From Umezawaea endophytica (GTDB lineage Bacteria > Actinomycetota > Actinomycetes > Mycobacteriales > Pseudonocardiaceae), in contig NZ_JANYMP010000007.1 of assembly GCF_025061645.1 (NCBI RefSeq), positions 25,561-89,560 on the forward strand: a stretch of DNA of 64,000 nt. Reading direction: 5' to 3'. Below the pieces are notes generated by a model. That model saw only the letters and a program-made list of their open reading frames with translations, was not told the DNA's origin and searched no databases. This document shows positions 39,268 through 48,155 of this stretch, one piece after another (the stretch's first letter is position 1; every line of letters starts with the position of its first letter). The position numbers and the translations under genes are program-made.

Positions 39268-41559
39268 ATGCACCCCACCCCTGCGCCCCGGCGACGACAC
39301 CTGACCGTCGTCGGCGTGCTCCTGCTGGTCGCGTCCCTGCTCACCCCGCTGTCCGCACGGGCGTTCCCCGCGTCGACCCGAACGGCGCTGATCGACTACC
39401 TCACGAGCATCTCCGGCCGGTCCACCCTGTCCGGCCAGCACAACCGCGAACCCAACTCCGACCCGACGAAGTACACCCGCGTCGCCCAGGGCATCACCGG
39501 CCAGACGCCCGGACTGTGGGGCGGCGACTTCCTGTTCCTGCCGGACGACGTCAACCACCGCCAGTCGATGGTCGACGAGGCCATCCGGCAGTGGCAGGGC
39601 GGTTCGGTCGTCGCCTTGACGTGGCACCTCTGCCCGCCCACCAAGGGATCCACCTGCGACTGGGCGAACGACATCAACTCCAGCCTGAACGCCGACCAGT
39701 GGAGCCAGATCGTCACCGACGGCACCGCGCTCAACACGGCGTACAAGAACCGACTCAACGAGGCCGTCCCCCACCTGCGCAGGCTCCAGGACGCCGGTGT
39801 CCCCGTGCTGTGGCGGCCGATCCACGAGATGAACGACGGCTGGTCCTGGTGGGGCGGCAAGCCCGGCGCGAACGGCAGCCGCAAGCTGTACCAGATCGCC
39901 CACGACTTCTACACCAGGACGCAGGGCCTGACGAACCTGGTGTGGGTGTGGAACGTCAAGGACGTCTCCATGGGATCGATCGCCGACTACTGGCCGGGAC
40001 CGTCCTACGTGGACGTCGCCAGCCTCGACGTGTGGGCCAAGTACGACCCGAGCGCGTCGGACTACCAGGCGATGCTGAACGTCGCCGGTGGCAAGCCCAT
40101 CGCGCTGGCCGAGGTCGGCCGCGTGCCGAGCCCGGCGCTGATGGACGCGCAGCCGCGCTGGGCGTGGTGGATGGTGTGGGCGGAGTGGCTCACCAACCCG
40201 GCGTACAACAGCAACGCGGCCGTGCAGGCGTCCTACTTCTCCCCGCGCGTGCTCAACCGCGGCGAGTTCACCATCCCCGCGAGCGGAGGCGGCGGAGGCA
40301 CGCGCGTCGGTCCGATCACCGGGTTGGGGGGCAAGTGCGTCGACGTCGCCGGGGCCAACCCGGCCAACGGCACGCAGGTGCAGTTGTACACCTGCGACGG
40401 CGGCACGGCGCAGCAGTGGACGGTCGGCGCGGACGGCACGATCCGGGCGCTCGGCCAGTGCCTCGACGTCAACGGGGGCACGAACGCCAACGGCACCAGG
40501 GTCCAGCTCTGGACGTGCGTCGCGGGCAACACCCACCAGCGGTGGACGGCGAACGGGAGCACGCTGGTGAACCCCGAGACCGGGAGGTGCCTGGACGCCA
40601 CCGGGCAGTCCAGCGCCGACCGCACCCCGTTGCAGATCTGGGCGTGCAACGGCCAGACCAACCAGAACTGGACGCTCCCCGGTACCTCGACGTCATGCAC
40701 GCGCACCGTCTCCCCCGGCGAACGGACCCTGCCGGTCACGTTCGCCGGGACCACGTACCAGGTCACCGCGTACGTACCCGCCGCCACCGGCACGCTGCCG
40801 CTCGTGCTGAACCTGCACGGCAGCACCGGAACGGGCGCGGGCCAACTGTCCTACAGCGACATGAAGGCCGCCGCGGACCGCGACCGGTACCTCGTCGTGG
40901 CACCGTCCGGCGCGATCCCCAGCGGCAGCGGGTACGTGTGGAACGTGCCCGGCGTAGGCGCTCCTCCCGCGGGCGCACGGGACGACGTCGCGTTCCTCGA
41001 CCAGGTGGTCGCCACCCTCGCCGGTCCCCTGTGCGCCGACACCACCCGCGTGTACGGCACGGGCTACTCCGGCGGCGGCCGGATGATCTCGGCCTACGCG
41101 TGCGCCCGTCCCGGCGGGATCGCCGCCATCGCCCCGGTGGCGGGACTGCGGGCCGGACGCCCCGACCCGTCGAACACCACCCGGCCGGAAACCCAGTCCT
41201 GCCAACCGGGTCGTGGTGTGCCCGTGGTCGCGTTCCACGGTCGGCAGGACGCCACCAACCCGTACGACGGCGGCGGCAGCGACGTGTGGAAGTACTCCGT
41301 CCCCGCGGCGCAGCAGCGATGGGCGACCATCGGCGGCTGCGGCGCGAACCCGGCCACCGCGCAGGTTTCCTCGCACGTCAGCCGGTCCACCTACACCGGC
41401 TGCGGGCAGGGCGCGGAGGTCGTCCTCTACTCGGTCTCCGACGGCGGGCACACGTGGCCCGGAGCGCCGAGCGAGTCGGCCGGGAACGGCACCACCACGC
41501 GGGAGATCTCCGCGAACTCCCTGATGTGGCAGTTCTTCCAGCGTTTCCACCGCTCCTGA
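39268..41559 (+). CDS. Secreted GH26 mannanase-CBM13-CE1 esterase fusion
   Basis: The 763-residue precursor joins a signal peptide (to about 32), a GH26 glycoside hydrolase (about 33-330), a glycine-rich linker (about 335-345), a ricin-type CBM13 lectin (about 345-474) and a CE1/PHB-depolymerase-like esterase (about 475-763). GH26 acid/base Glu187 lies in PIHEMNDGW and the nucleophile Glu282 in ALAEVGR. The esterase serine Ser601 is in TGYSGGGRM, with Asp in GRQDATNPYD and His in GGHTWPG. It would cleave beta-mannan and remove ester groups such as acetyl or feruloyl from the same polymer. AGGAGG precedes the ATG. Confidence 0.92.
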   Translation: MHPTPAPRRRHLTVVGVLLLVASLLTPLSARAFPASTRTALIDYLTSISGRSTLSGQHNREPNSDPTKYTRVAQGITGQTPGLWGGDFLFLPDDVNHRQSMVDEAIRQWQGGSVVALTWHLCPPTKGSTCDWANDINSSLNADQWSQIVTDGTALNTAYKNRLNEAVPHLRRLQDAGVPVLWRPIHEMNDGWSWWGGKPGANGSRKLYQIAHDFYTRTQGLTNLVWVWNVKDVSMGSIADYWPGPSYVDVASLDVWAKYDPSASDYQAMLNVAGGKPIALAEVGRVPSPALMDAQPRWAWWMVWAEWLTNPAYNSNAAVQASYFSPRVLNRGEFTIPASGGGGGTRVGPITGLGGKCVDVAGANPANGTQVQLYTCDGGTAQQWTVGADGTIRALGQCLDVNGGTNANGTRVQLWTCVAGNTHQRWTANGSTLVNPETGRCLDATGQSSADRTPLQIWACNGQTNQNWTLPGTSTSCTRTVSPGERTLPVTFAGTTYQVTAYVPAATGTLPLVLNLHGSTGTGAGQLSYSDMKAAADRDRYLVVAPSGAIPSGSGYVWNVPGVGAPPAGARDDVAFLDQVVATLAGPLCADTTRVYGTGYSGGGRMISAYACARPGGIAAIAPVAGLRAGRPDPSNTTRPETQSCQPGRGVPVVAFHGRQDATNPYDGGGSDVWKYSVPAAQQRWATIGGCGANPATAQVSSHVSRSTYTGCGQGAEVVLYSVSDGGHTWPGAPSESAGNGTTTREISANSLMWQFFQRFHRS

Positions 41560-41601
41560 CGGAGGCCGCCTATACTGCGAAACCTGACTTTGGGGGCCGT
41601 G

Positions 41602-41946
41602 GTGGACAGTGGTGGGTTCTTCGACATCCTCGACACGCTCGTCGACGTGACGCGTGCGGAGGGCGAGCAGTACAGCTCGTTCAGCGTGAGCGGCAAGCGG
41701 TTCGGCTACTACTGGCCGCGCACCCGGACGGTCGGGTTGAAGCAGACCATTTCCGAGCAGTTGGCGTTGGTGGCCGAACGGCCGCAGGTGTTCGAGGTGC
41801 AGTTCACCTCCGGTGGGTTCGGCTGGGTGGTCGTCCACCTCGACGGGATCGAGGCGGACGAGCTGGCGGAGCTGGTGTTCGAGGCGTGGCGGCTGTCCGC
41901 GCCCGAGTCGCTGGTCGCCGAGGTGCCGGACCTGGCGCAGCGCTAG
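41602..41946 (+). CDS. MmcQ/YjbR-like DNA-binding protein family
   Basis: The 114-residue protein resembles the MmcQ/YjbR family (double-wing fold): YSSFSVSGKRFGYYWP and TVGLKQTISEQLALVAERP, ending with a C-terminal helix. The function is unknown; family members are predicted to bind DNA, but this is weak evidence. The start GTG at 41602 is set by GGGGG five bases upstream; GTG 41599 and TTG 41590 are alternatives. Its stop overlaps the stop of the convergent carboxylesterase gene within CTAG. Confidence 0.75.
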   Translation: MDSGGFFDILDTLVDVTRAEGEQYSSFSVSGKRFGYYWPRTRTVGLKQTISEQLALVAERPQVFEVQFTSGGFGWVVVHLDGIEADELAELVFEAWRLSAPESLVAEVPDLAQR

Positions 41947-43343
41947 CCGCGGTCGTCGACCAGGTCCCAGGTCGAGCCGATCCGCCGCACCACCCGGCGG
42001 CCCGGTTCGCTCCGGGGCCAGCCCGGATCACCGGTCGTGGCGAAGTCCACCCACGCCCGGTGCGTCCGGGCGGCGAGGTCGGCGGGTGGCGCGGTGGTGC
42101 CCAGCAGCGCGTTCGGCCCGTGCAGCGACGGCAGGTCGAGCCGGTCGAACACGAACGGCAGTTCCACGACGTGGCCCGCGCCGAACCCGCCGCCCAGTGC
42201 GTCGGACCGCCAGGTGAACTCGTAGACGAACGTCGGCGTGCCGGTCGCGGCGTTCGCGTCGGCCAGGCGCCGCGTTCCCGCGCCGAACAAGCCCATCCCC
42301 AGGACGGCGGACCGCCGTTCCCACTCCGAGCCGTGGGGCCGCTCGGCCAGGGCCAGGTCGTCCGGCCGCAGGGCGAAGCGGGCCGCGATGGCCGGGACGT
42401 CCTCGTCCGGCCGCAGGTACAGGCTCCCCTCGTCGAGGTTGGTCCCGATGAGCAGGTCCACCCCGCCGCGGAGCGCGTCCGCGGGTTGCCGGTCCAGGAC
42501 GAGGCCGAACGCCGTGATGCCGCCGAGCGGGTCGTGGTGGGTCGCCGTCCGGAGGTCCAGCCCCGCCAGCTTCGGGATGACGTCGACCAGCCGCTGGTCG
42601 GGCACCTCGGCCAGCGCCGCCGCGGTGGGGTCCAGTCCGAGTTCCCGCCCGACCGCCCTCGTGACGATGAGCGCCTGCTCCGTGGTGAACGCGCCCGTTC
42701 CGCTGCCGCTCTGCACGACGGCCCGGCGCACCAGGCCATCGGACTCCGGAGTGGCCAGGACACCAGCGACGATCGTGGCCCCGGCGGACTGGCCCGCCAG
42801 GGTCACGGCGGTCGGATCGCCGCCGAAGCGCTCGATGTTGTCACGCACCCAGCGCAGGGCGGCGAGGACGTCGAGTGCCCCGCGGTTGTCGGGCTCGTCG
42901 GGCAGGTGCAGGAAACCGTGGAGGCCGAGGCGGTACTCCACGGTCACCAGCACGACGCCGTCGCGCGCGAAAGCCGTGCCGTCGTAGAGGTCCGCGCTCG
43001 CCGACCCGGCTACGAACCCGCCACCGTGGACGAACACGACCACCGGCGCGCCCTGGGTGTCGGGAGCGTGGACGTTGAGCACCAGGTGGTCGTCGCCCTC
43101 GCGCCAGCCCGGCGCGAAGTACGGCGACAGGTCCAGGCCCGCGAACCCGCCCCGGACGGGCTGGGGCGCCGTCGGGCCGTGCCGGGTCGCGTCCCGGACC
43201 CCCGTCCACGGCTCGTGCGGCCGGGGTGCGGCGAAGCGCAGTGCTCCGACCGGCGGGGCCGCGTACGGCACGCCGAGGAACACCGTGCCGTGCTCGCCCC
43301 GCTTTCCGCGCACCGCGCCGGTGGTCGTGCGGACGGTGGTCAC
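41943..43343 (-). CDS. Type B carboxylesterase/lipase
   Basis: The 466-residue enzyme matches the carboxylesterase family (COesterase): the N-terminal FLGVPYAAPPVGALRF, the oxyanion stretch VFVHGGGF, and the nucleophile elbow GQSAGA with Ser186. The His is in GAGHVVELPFVF. No signal peptide is present, so it is cytosolic. The GTG start at 43343 overlaps the stop of the upstream MBL gene (GTGA). Substrates are probably hydrophobic esters. It forms an operon with the MBL-fold protein. Confidence 0.9.
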   Translation of the reverse strand: MTTVRTTTGAVRGKRGEHGTVFLGVPYAAPPVGALRFAAPRPHEPWTGVRDATRHGPTAPQPVRGGFAGLDLSPYFAPGWREGDDHLVLNVHAPDTQGAPVVVFVHGGGFVAGSASADLYDGTAFARDGVVLVTVEYRLGLHGFLHLPDEPDNRGALDVLAALRWVRDNIERFGGDPTAVTLAGQSAGATIVAGVLATPESDGLVRRAVVQSGSGTGAFTTEQALIVTRAVGRELGLDPTAAALAEVPDQRLVDVIPKLAGLDLRTATHHDPLGGITAFGLVLDRQPADALRGGVDLLIGTNLDEGSLYLRPDEDVPAIAARFALRPDDLALAERPHGSEWERRSAVLGMGLFGAGTRRLADANAATGTPTFVYEFTWRSDALGGGFGAGHVVELPFVFDRLDLPSLHGPNALLGTTAPPADLAARTHRAWVDFATTGDPGWPRSEPGRRVVRRIGSTWDLVDDRG

Positions 43344-44248
43344 AGCGTCGCGTACCGGGAGAACGGGGCCCACGCCGAGATGGCGAACGCGGAGCCGCGG
43401 TGCTCGACGGTGAACGCGCTGTGGCCGCTGAAGTGCGCGGGCAGCACCAGCGCGGTGTGGTCGGCCGCCCAGCCGAGCAGCTCTCGCCTGGTCTTGCGCG
43501 ACTCGACCGGGTCCTCGCAGAAACAACTGTTGTGGTCGGGTTCGGCCACCTGCAACGGGGTGTGGACCAGGTCGCCCGCGAACAGGGCCCGGTCCGTCCC
43601 GGAGTGGAGCTTCAGCACGCTGGAGCCGGGCGTGTGGCCCGGAGCCGCCTCCAGGGTCAGGTTCGCGTCGATCCGGTGGGTGCCCTCCCACAGCAGCACC
43701 TGCCCGTTGGCGTGCACGGGGGCGACGCTGTCCTCGTACACGTTCTCGTTGACGCCGCCCTTGACCGCCGAGTTCGTGGCGGGGTTCCAGAACTCGAAGT
43801 CCGCCTTGGGCACCAGGTACGTCGCGTTGGGGAACGTGGGCTCCCACCCGCCGTCGCGCAGCCGGGTGTTCCAGCCGACGTGGTCGACGTGCAGGTGCGT
43901 GTTGACCACGAGGTCCACGTCCTCCGGCAGCACACCGGCCCGTTCCAGGTTGCCGAGGTAGTCCAGGTCCAGGTGGTCCCACCCGGCGACGGCGGGCCTC
44001 GACTTGTCGTTGCCGACGCCGGTGTCGACCAGGATCGTCCGCCCCTCGCTGCGCAGCAGCCACGTCTGCATCGCCACCTGCACCACGTTGTCCTCGGGGT
44101 TCAGGTGGTCCGGCACGAGCACGTCCCGCTGCTCCGCCCACGCCCGCTCCGGCGAGCCGGGGAAGAACTGGTCCGGCGTCATGCCGACCGGCCCGTGCAT
44201 CTCCTCCACGCGCGTCACGGTGACGTCGCCCAACCTGATCTCGTCCAC
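43340..44248 (-). CDS. MBL-fold metallo-hydrolase
   Basis: The 302-residue protein has the metallo-beta-lactamase-fold motif HxHxDH in NTHLHVDHVG (about residues 113-122) and further metal ligands in APGHTPGSS and FAGDLVH. The layout resembles AiiA-like or lactonase/phosphodiesterase-type members; the substrate is unknown. GGAGGA sits close before GTG 44248. A 9-base inverted repeat spans this region. It overlaps the esterase gene by four bases, suggesting joint lactone or ester degradation. Confidence 0.88.
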   Translation of the reverse strand: MDEIRLGDVTVTRVEEMHGPVGMTPDQFFPGSPERAWAEQRDVLVPDHLNPEDNVVQVAMQTWLLRSEGRTILVDTGVGNDKSRPAVAGWDHLDLDYLGNLERAGVLPEDVDLVVNTHLHVDHVGWNTRLRDGGWEPTFPNATYLVPKADFEFWNPATNSAVKGGVNENVYEDSVAPVHANGQVLLWEGTHRIDANLTLEAAPGHTPGSSVLKLHSGTDRALFAGDLVHTPLQVAEPDHNSCFCEDPVESRKTRRELLGWAADHTALVLPAHFSGHSAFTVEHRGSAFAISAWAPFSRYATL

Positions 44249-44256
44249 TGGTTCCT

Positions 44257-44287
44257 CCAGAATTCCTTTGGTCACAACGAATTCTGG
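44257..44287. promoter_or_regulatory. Inverted repeat at the MBL-esterase leader
   Basis: CCAGAATTC at 44257-44265 and GAATTCTGG at 44279-44287 form a perfect 9-base inverted repeat with 13 bases between. The left arm touches the ribosome-binding site of the MBL gene. It could be an operator or an RNA stem that hides the site. Confidence 0.5.
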
Positions 44288-44349
44288 GGTCGTGGACGAC
44301 GCCCAACCACACCCTGCGAAGGCTAGGCACCACGGGGTCGGGCGCCGCG

Positions 44350-45171
44350 TCAGCGGATCTCCGCCTCCACGAACTCGCGGAAGCTCCGCGCGGGCCGCCC
44401 GGTCACCCGTTCGACCGCGTCGGTGACGCGGTCCTCGGACCCGCCCCGGACGTCCTCGTCCAGCGCGGCCAGGAAGGCGGCGAACTCGACGGGCAGCCCC
44501 GACTCCGCGAGGTGCCGCGCGTGGTCCGCGGTGTCGAGCGCCCGGTGGCGCACCACCTTCCCGGTCCACTTCCCGATGATCTCAGCGGCCTCCGCGTAGC
44601 TCAGCGCCTCGGGCCCGGTCAGCACGTGCTCCGCGTTGTGCGGCACCGGGTCCACCAGCGCGTGCCCGGCGACCGCCGCGATGTCCCCCGCGTCGACGAA
44701 CGCGACCCTGGCGTCCCCGGTGGCGCTCACGATCTCCCCGGTGCGCACGCCCACTCCCGCGGCGTGGTCACCGGTGAAGTTCTGCATGAACCACGACGGC
44801 CGCAACACCGCCCACTCCGGCACCAGCGCCCGCACCAGTGCGTGCACGGCACCGAGCGGCGGGTCGCCCTCCTCCAGCGCCGACGAGCTGAGCAGCACCA
44901 CCCGCCGAACCCCCGACCGCAGCGCGGTCGCGAGGAACGGCTCCACCAGCGGCACGGGATCGATCACCCCGATCGGCGCGACGAGGTAGACCGACGACAC
45001 CCCGCGCACCGCGGCGGCGTGCGTCCCCGGCTCGGCCCAGTCGAACCGGACCTGCCCCTCCGACCGGGGCGCCCGAGTGGCGGCCCGAACCGGCACCGAC
45101 CGCTCGCGGAGGAAGTCCACGACCCGCGAGCCGGTGGTCCCGGTGGACCCGACGACCAGGACCTCAGACAT
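44350..45171 (-). CDS. NmrA-like NAD(P)-binding oxidoreductase
   Basis: The 273-residue atypical SDR starts MSEVLVVGSTGTTGSRVV. It contains LRPSWFMQNFTGDHAAGV and later FVDAGDIAAVAGHAL, as in the NmrA/NAD(P)H:quinone oxidoreductase-like group. The substrate is unknown. Its start overlaps the SnoaL-like gene's stop by eight bases, so it is co-translated with it. About 100 bases separate it from the MBL gene and carry the inverted repeat. Confidence 0.88.
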   Translation of the reverse strand: MSEVLVVGSTGTTGSRVVDFLRERSVPVRAATRAPRSEGQVRFDWAEPGTHAAAVRGVSSVYLVAPIGVIDPVPLVEPFLATALRSGVRRVVLLSSSALEEGDPPLGAVHALVRALVPEWAVLRPSWFMQNFTGDHAAGVGVRTGEIVSATGDARVAFVDAGDIAAVAGHALVDPVPHNAEHVLTGPEALSYAEAAEIIGKWTGKVVRHRALDTADHARHLAESGLPVEFAAFLAALDEDVRGGSEDRVTDAVERVTGRPARSFREFVEAEIR

Positions 45172-45592
45172 CAGCCGCTCCGGAGAACGCGCTGTCCAGA
45201 CCGCCCATGACGTCGGCAGCGGCGGCCGGGCTCCAGTAGTCGCGGTAGTGCCGGATCTCCCCGTCCCGCACCGTGATCACCGCGATGTAGGACATCGTGT
45301 ACGGCTTCGCCGTGGGCACCACGACGCCGTTGACGGTGAACTCCACGACCACCACGTCGGGGTCGGCGGTCAGGTGCACGACCTGCTCGGGGATCTCCCG
45401 CACGTTCAGCAGATCCGGGTACTCGCGCAGGTATTCCTGGACGGCCGCGCGCCCCTCCACCCGCCGTGGCGCGCCCGGCTGCGCGAACGGGAACTCCAGC
45501 ACCCCGTCCTCCGCCCACAGCGCGGCGAAGCCCGCCATGTCGTTGCGGAGCAGCAGGCCCAGCGCGTGGACCACGAGGTCCTCTGACTTCAT
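45164..45592 (-). CDS. SnoaL/NTF2-like ketosteroid-isomerase-fold protein
   Basis: The 142-residue protein matches the SnoaL-like/NTF2 fold: an N-terminal helix (LLRNDMAGFAALWAEDGVLEFP), then curved sheet motifs (VVHLTADPDVVVVEFT and RDGEIRHYRDYWSP). Related proteins are isomerases, cyclases or hydrolases. ATG at 45592 is preceded by GGAG; an upstream extension to 45655 would run through the operators. It is the first gene of the minus-strand operon, divergent from a TetR gene. Confidence 0.86.
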   Translation of the reverse strand: MKSEDLVVHALGLLLRNDMAGFAALWAEDGVLEFPFAQPGAPRRVEGRAAVQEYLREYPDLLNVREIPEQVVHLTADPDVVVVEFTVNGVVVPTAKPYTMSYIAVITVRDGEIRHYRDYWSPAAAADVMGGLDSAFSGAADV

Positions 45593-45610
45593 GACATCTC
45601 CAAACAGGAC

Positions 45611-45661
45611 GAGACGGTAGCGTCCCGACCAACCTAGCACAGGACGGGACGGCACCGTCTC
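45611..45661. promoter_or_regulatory. Pair of TetR operator-like palindromes
   Basis: GAGACGGTAGCGTCCC (45611-45626) and GGGACGGCACCGTCTC (45646-45661) share the imperfect consensus GRGACGGTNCCGTCYC; each is nearly self-symmetric and the two are also mirror images of each other (18 of 21 matched over the extended arms). They fill the spacer between the SnoaL-like and TetR genes. Confidence 0.7.
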
Positions 45662-45678
45662 GTCGCTACACTCGCCCG

Positions 45679-46317
45679 ATGACCCGCCGCGCGCCCACCG
45701 GGGCAGCCCTGCTGCAACCGGCCGTCACCAAGGCCATCACCGAGTCCGTGCTGGCCGAGTGGGCCGAGAACGGCTACGCCAGGCTGTCGATGGAGGCCGT
45801 CGCCAAACGGGCGGGCGTCGGCAAGAGCGCCCTCTACCGGCGCTGGCCGTCCAAGCAGGAGATGGCGATGTCCGTGATCGCCGACTTCAGCGTCACCCGC
45901 GCCGCGACCCCGGACACCGGTTCGCTGCGCGGCGACCTGCGCGAAGCGCTGGACAGCCTGCACGCCTGGCTGACCGACGAGCACTTCGCCAGGATCCTCC
46001 CGGACCTGGTGGCGGAAACGGCCCGCAACCCGGAGCTGGGCGAGTTCGTGAAGGACATGATCGGCACACCGAGGCGCGAGCACTCGGCGGCGATGCTGCA
46101 CCGAGCGGCCGAACGCGGCGAACTGGCGCCGGACGCGGACCTGGAACTGGTGCAGGACCTGATCGCGTCACCCCTGTACTGGCGCCTGAGCGTGCGCGGC
46201 GCGGCAGCGGAACCCGACTACCTCGACAAGCTCACGGACCTGATCCTCAGGTCGATCTCCACCATCCACAGTGGACCCCGCGGCTCCGAACCCCCTACAG
46301 CCACCGGTTCCGCTTGA
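45679..46317 (+). CDS. TetR family transcriptional regulator
   Basis: The 212-residue protein has an N-terminal TetR helix-turn-helix (about 18-65, with LSMEAVAKRAGVGKSALYRRWPS) and a helical C-terminal domain like the TetR_C_11 group. It is divergent from the SnoaL-like gene and separated from it by two symmetric sites, so it most likely represses that operon and itself. There is no strong Shine-Dalgarno sequence. Its end overlaps the convergent CorA gene by 23 bases. Confidence 0.9.
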   Translation: MTRRAPTGAALLQPAVTKAITESVLAEWAENGYARLSMEAVAKRAGVGKSALYRRWPSKQEMAMSVIADFSVTRAATPDTGSLRGDLREALDSLHAWLTDEHFARILPDLVAETARNPELGEFVKDMIGTPRREHSAAMLHRAAERGELAPDADLELVQDLIASPLYWRLSVRGAAAEPDYLDKLTDLILRSISTIHSGPRGSEPPTATGSA

Positions 46318-47323
46318 ACATCCGGTGCAGCACGAAGCACCCGACGGCGACGAACCCGAGCACCCCGTAGTACCCGTACTCCCACCGCAGCTCGGGCATG
46401 TGCTCGAAGTTCATCCCGTACAGCCCGAACACCATCGTCGGCAGCGCCACGATCGCCGCCCACGAGGTGATCTTCCGGACGTCGTCGTTCTGCCGCAGCG
46501 TGATCTTCGCCAGCGTCGCGTAGAGCAGGCTGGTCAACAACTGGTCGAACGACCCGATCCGCTCCGACACCGCGGCCAGCCGGTCGAGCAGGTCCCGGAA
46601 CCCCTCCCGGACCTCCTCCCGCACCTCCGGGCTCTCCACCACCCCGCGCAGCACGACGGCGAGGGGCGTCACCGACCGGCTCAACTCCACGATCTCGCGC
46701 TTCATCAGGTACATCTGCTCGGCGCCCACGGGATTGCCCGGCGCGAACACCAGTGCCTCGATCGCGTCGATGTCCCCCTCGAACGCCTCCGTCACGTCGA
46801 GGTGGCTCGTCACCACGTGGTCCGCGATGGCGTGCAGCACCGCCGAAGGCCCCAGCGCGAGCCGTTCCGGCGCCGCCTCCAACTCGGCCCGCAACCCGCT
46901 GAGGCTGGAGTGCGACCCGTGCCGGACCGTGACGATGAAGTCCGCCCCGAGGAACGCCATCACCTCGCCGGTCTCCACGATCTCCCCGCCACCGCCCGGC
47001 GACGCGTGGGCGACGTGCCGAGCCGTCTTGAGCACCAGGAACGTCACCTCCCCGTACCGCGCCACCTTCGGCCGCAGGTAGCCGCGCACTGCGTCCCCCG
47101 CCGACCGCGCGGGCAACCCGAAGGTCTCGGCGACGGGGCGCACCTGCTCGGCCGAGGGTTCGAGCAACCCGAGCCACACGAAGCCCGTTCCCCGTTCGCG
47201 CACCTCGGCCGCCGCGGTCTCGTGCGTCCACGGGCCGGGCAGCCGCAGCCCGTCCACGTAGACCGCGCACCCGACCACGGCGTCGTGCGCCGCCACCCAG
47301 CCACCGGTCGACGCCGCGCTCAT
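46295..47323 (-). CDS. corA: CorA family magnesium/cobalt transporter
   Basis: The 342-residue protein has a large cytosolic N-terminal domain, a long helical stalk and two C-terminal transmembrane helices. The selectivity motif GMN is in YGMNFEHMPEL (about residues 300-310). CorA pentamers import Mg2+ (and Co2+ or Ni2+ for some members). ATG at 47323 has GAGGAGG upstream. It is divergent from the FadR-type regulator. The spacer carries two inverted copies of AAGTGGTC (47326-47333 and 47376-47383). Confidence 0.93.
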   Translation of the reverse strand: MSAASTGGWVAAHDAVVGCAVYVDGLRLPGPWTHETAAAEVRERGTGFVWLGLLEPSAEQVRPVAETFGLPARSAGDAVRGYLRPKVARYGEVTFLVLKTARHVAHASPGGGGEIVETGEVMAFLGADFIVTVRHGSHSSLSGLRAELEAAPERLALGPSAVLHAIADHVVTSHLDVTEAFEGDIDAIEALVFAPGNPVGAEQMYLMKREIVELSRSVTPLAVVLRGVVESPEVREEVREGFRDLLDRLAAVSERIGSFDQLLTSLLYATLAKITLRQNDDVRKITSWAAIVALPTMVFGLYGMNFEHMPELRWEYGYYGVLGFVAVGCFVLHRMFKRNRWL

Positions 47324-47325
47324 GA

Positions 47326-47383
47326 AAGTGGTCCTCCTCGTCGGGGCCATGATGCCAAGAGCCATCCCACCGCACGACCACTT
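47326..47383. promoter_or_regulatory. Inverted AAGTGGTC sites between corA and the FadR-type gene
   Basis: AAGTGGTC at 47326-47333 and its complement GACCACTT at 47376-47383 face each other across 42 bases. A further partial copy (GACCACT) lies at 47421-47427. The same 8-base word occurs at 49043-49050 between the catechol genes. Confidence 0.4.
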
Positions 47384-47447
47384 CGGCGACTCCGACACCC
47401 CACGGCACCGCGGGCGACCAGACCACTCGCTGTGGAAGACTCCGACC

Positions 47448-48155
47448 ATGTCGTCCATCCCCGAACGGATCGCCGCCGACCTCGAACAGGAGATCCTGGC
47501 GCAGCGGCTCGACTCGGGCGCCCGCTTCGCCCTGCGCACCGAGCTGATCGAACGCTTCGGCGTCAGCGCGAACGCCATGAACGAGGCGCTGCGCATCCTG
47601 CGGGAACGCGACGTGGTCCAGGTGAGGCCGGGCGCCCAGGGCGGCGTCTTCATCTCCCAGCCGCCCCCGCAGGTCCGCCTCGGCGTGATCGACCTGTGGT
47701 TCCGCGGCCTCCTGGTCGACGCGGTGGACCTGTTCGAGGCCAGGTCCCTCCTGGAGGACGGCTTCGCGACGGCGGCGGCCGAGCGGGCGACCCCGGAGGA
47801 CGCGCGCGACCTGGCGTGGGCCCTGGAGGAGCTGCGGAACGCGAAGCAGGACCCGAGGGCCTACCTGGAGGCGAACATGCGCTTCCACGGCGCCATCGCC
47901 AGGGCGGCGCGGATCCCCGTCCTGGCGGGCATGTACGAGTCGATCGTGACGCTCCTGCGCGGCACCCTCGTGCGGGCGGAGTTCTCCGGTCCGGCCGTCG
48001 AGGAGGTGATCGACCACAACGTCGAGGTGCACGCCCGCCTGGCGAGGGCGATCACCACCCGCGACCACGGCGCGCTGGCCAAGGCGCTGGTGGAGCACCG
48101 GGCCGACCTGGTCAGGATCTCCGAGCCGTCCCGGTCACCGGGCCGCAGCGCCTGA
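47448..48155 (+). CDS. FadR-type GntR family regulator
   Basis: The 235-residue protein has a GntR winged helix-turn-helix (about 5-70, with FALRTELIERFGVSANAMNEALRILRERDVV) and a helical FCD effector domain (about 85-225, with FEARSLLEDGFATAAAERA and FHGAIARAARIPVLAGM). FCD regulators usually respond to organic acids. It is convergent with the DmpD-type hydrolase gene, overlapping it by 21 bases, and lies beside the catechol genes; control of that pathway is plausible. Confidence 0.9.
   Translation: MSSIPERIAADLEQEILAQRLDSGARFALRTELIERFGVSANAMNEALRILRERDVVQVRPGAQGGVFISQPPPQVRLGVIDLWFRGLLVDAVDLFEARSLLEDGFATAAAERATPEDARDLAWALEELRNAKQDPRAYLEANMRFHGAIARAARIPVLAGMYESIVTLLRGTLVRAEFSGPAVEEVIDHNVEVHARLARAITTRDHGALAKALVEHRADLVRISEPSRSPGRSA

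Noticed and set aside
39168-43961. A 1,597-residue frame on the plus strand
   Set aside because: It runs through the GH26 fusion and antisense to the esterase and MBL genes; no domain or start supports it.
45179-45620. Plus-strand frame opposite the SnoaL-like gene
   Set aside because: A shadow of the SnoaL-like gene with no ribosome site and no known family.
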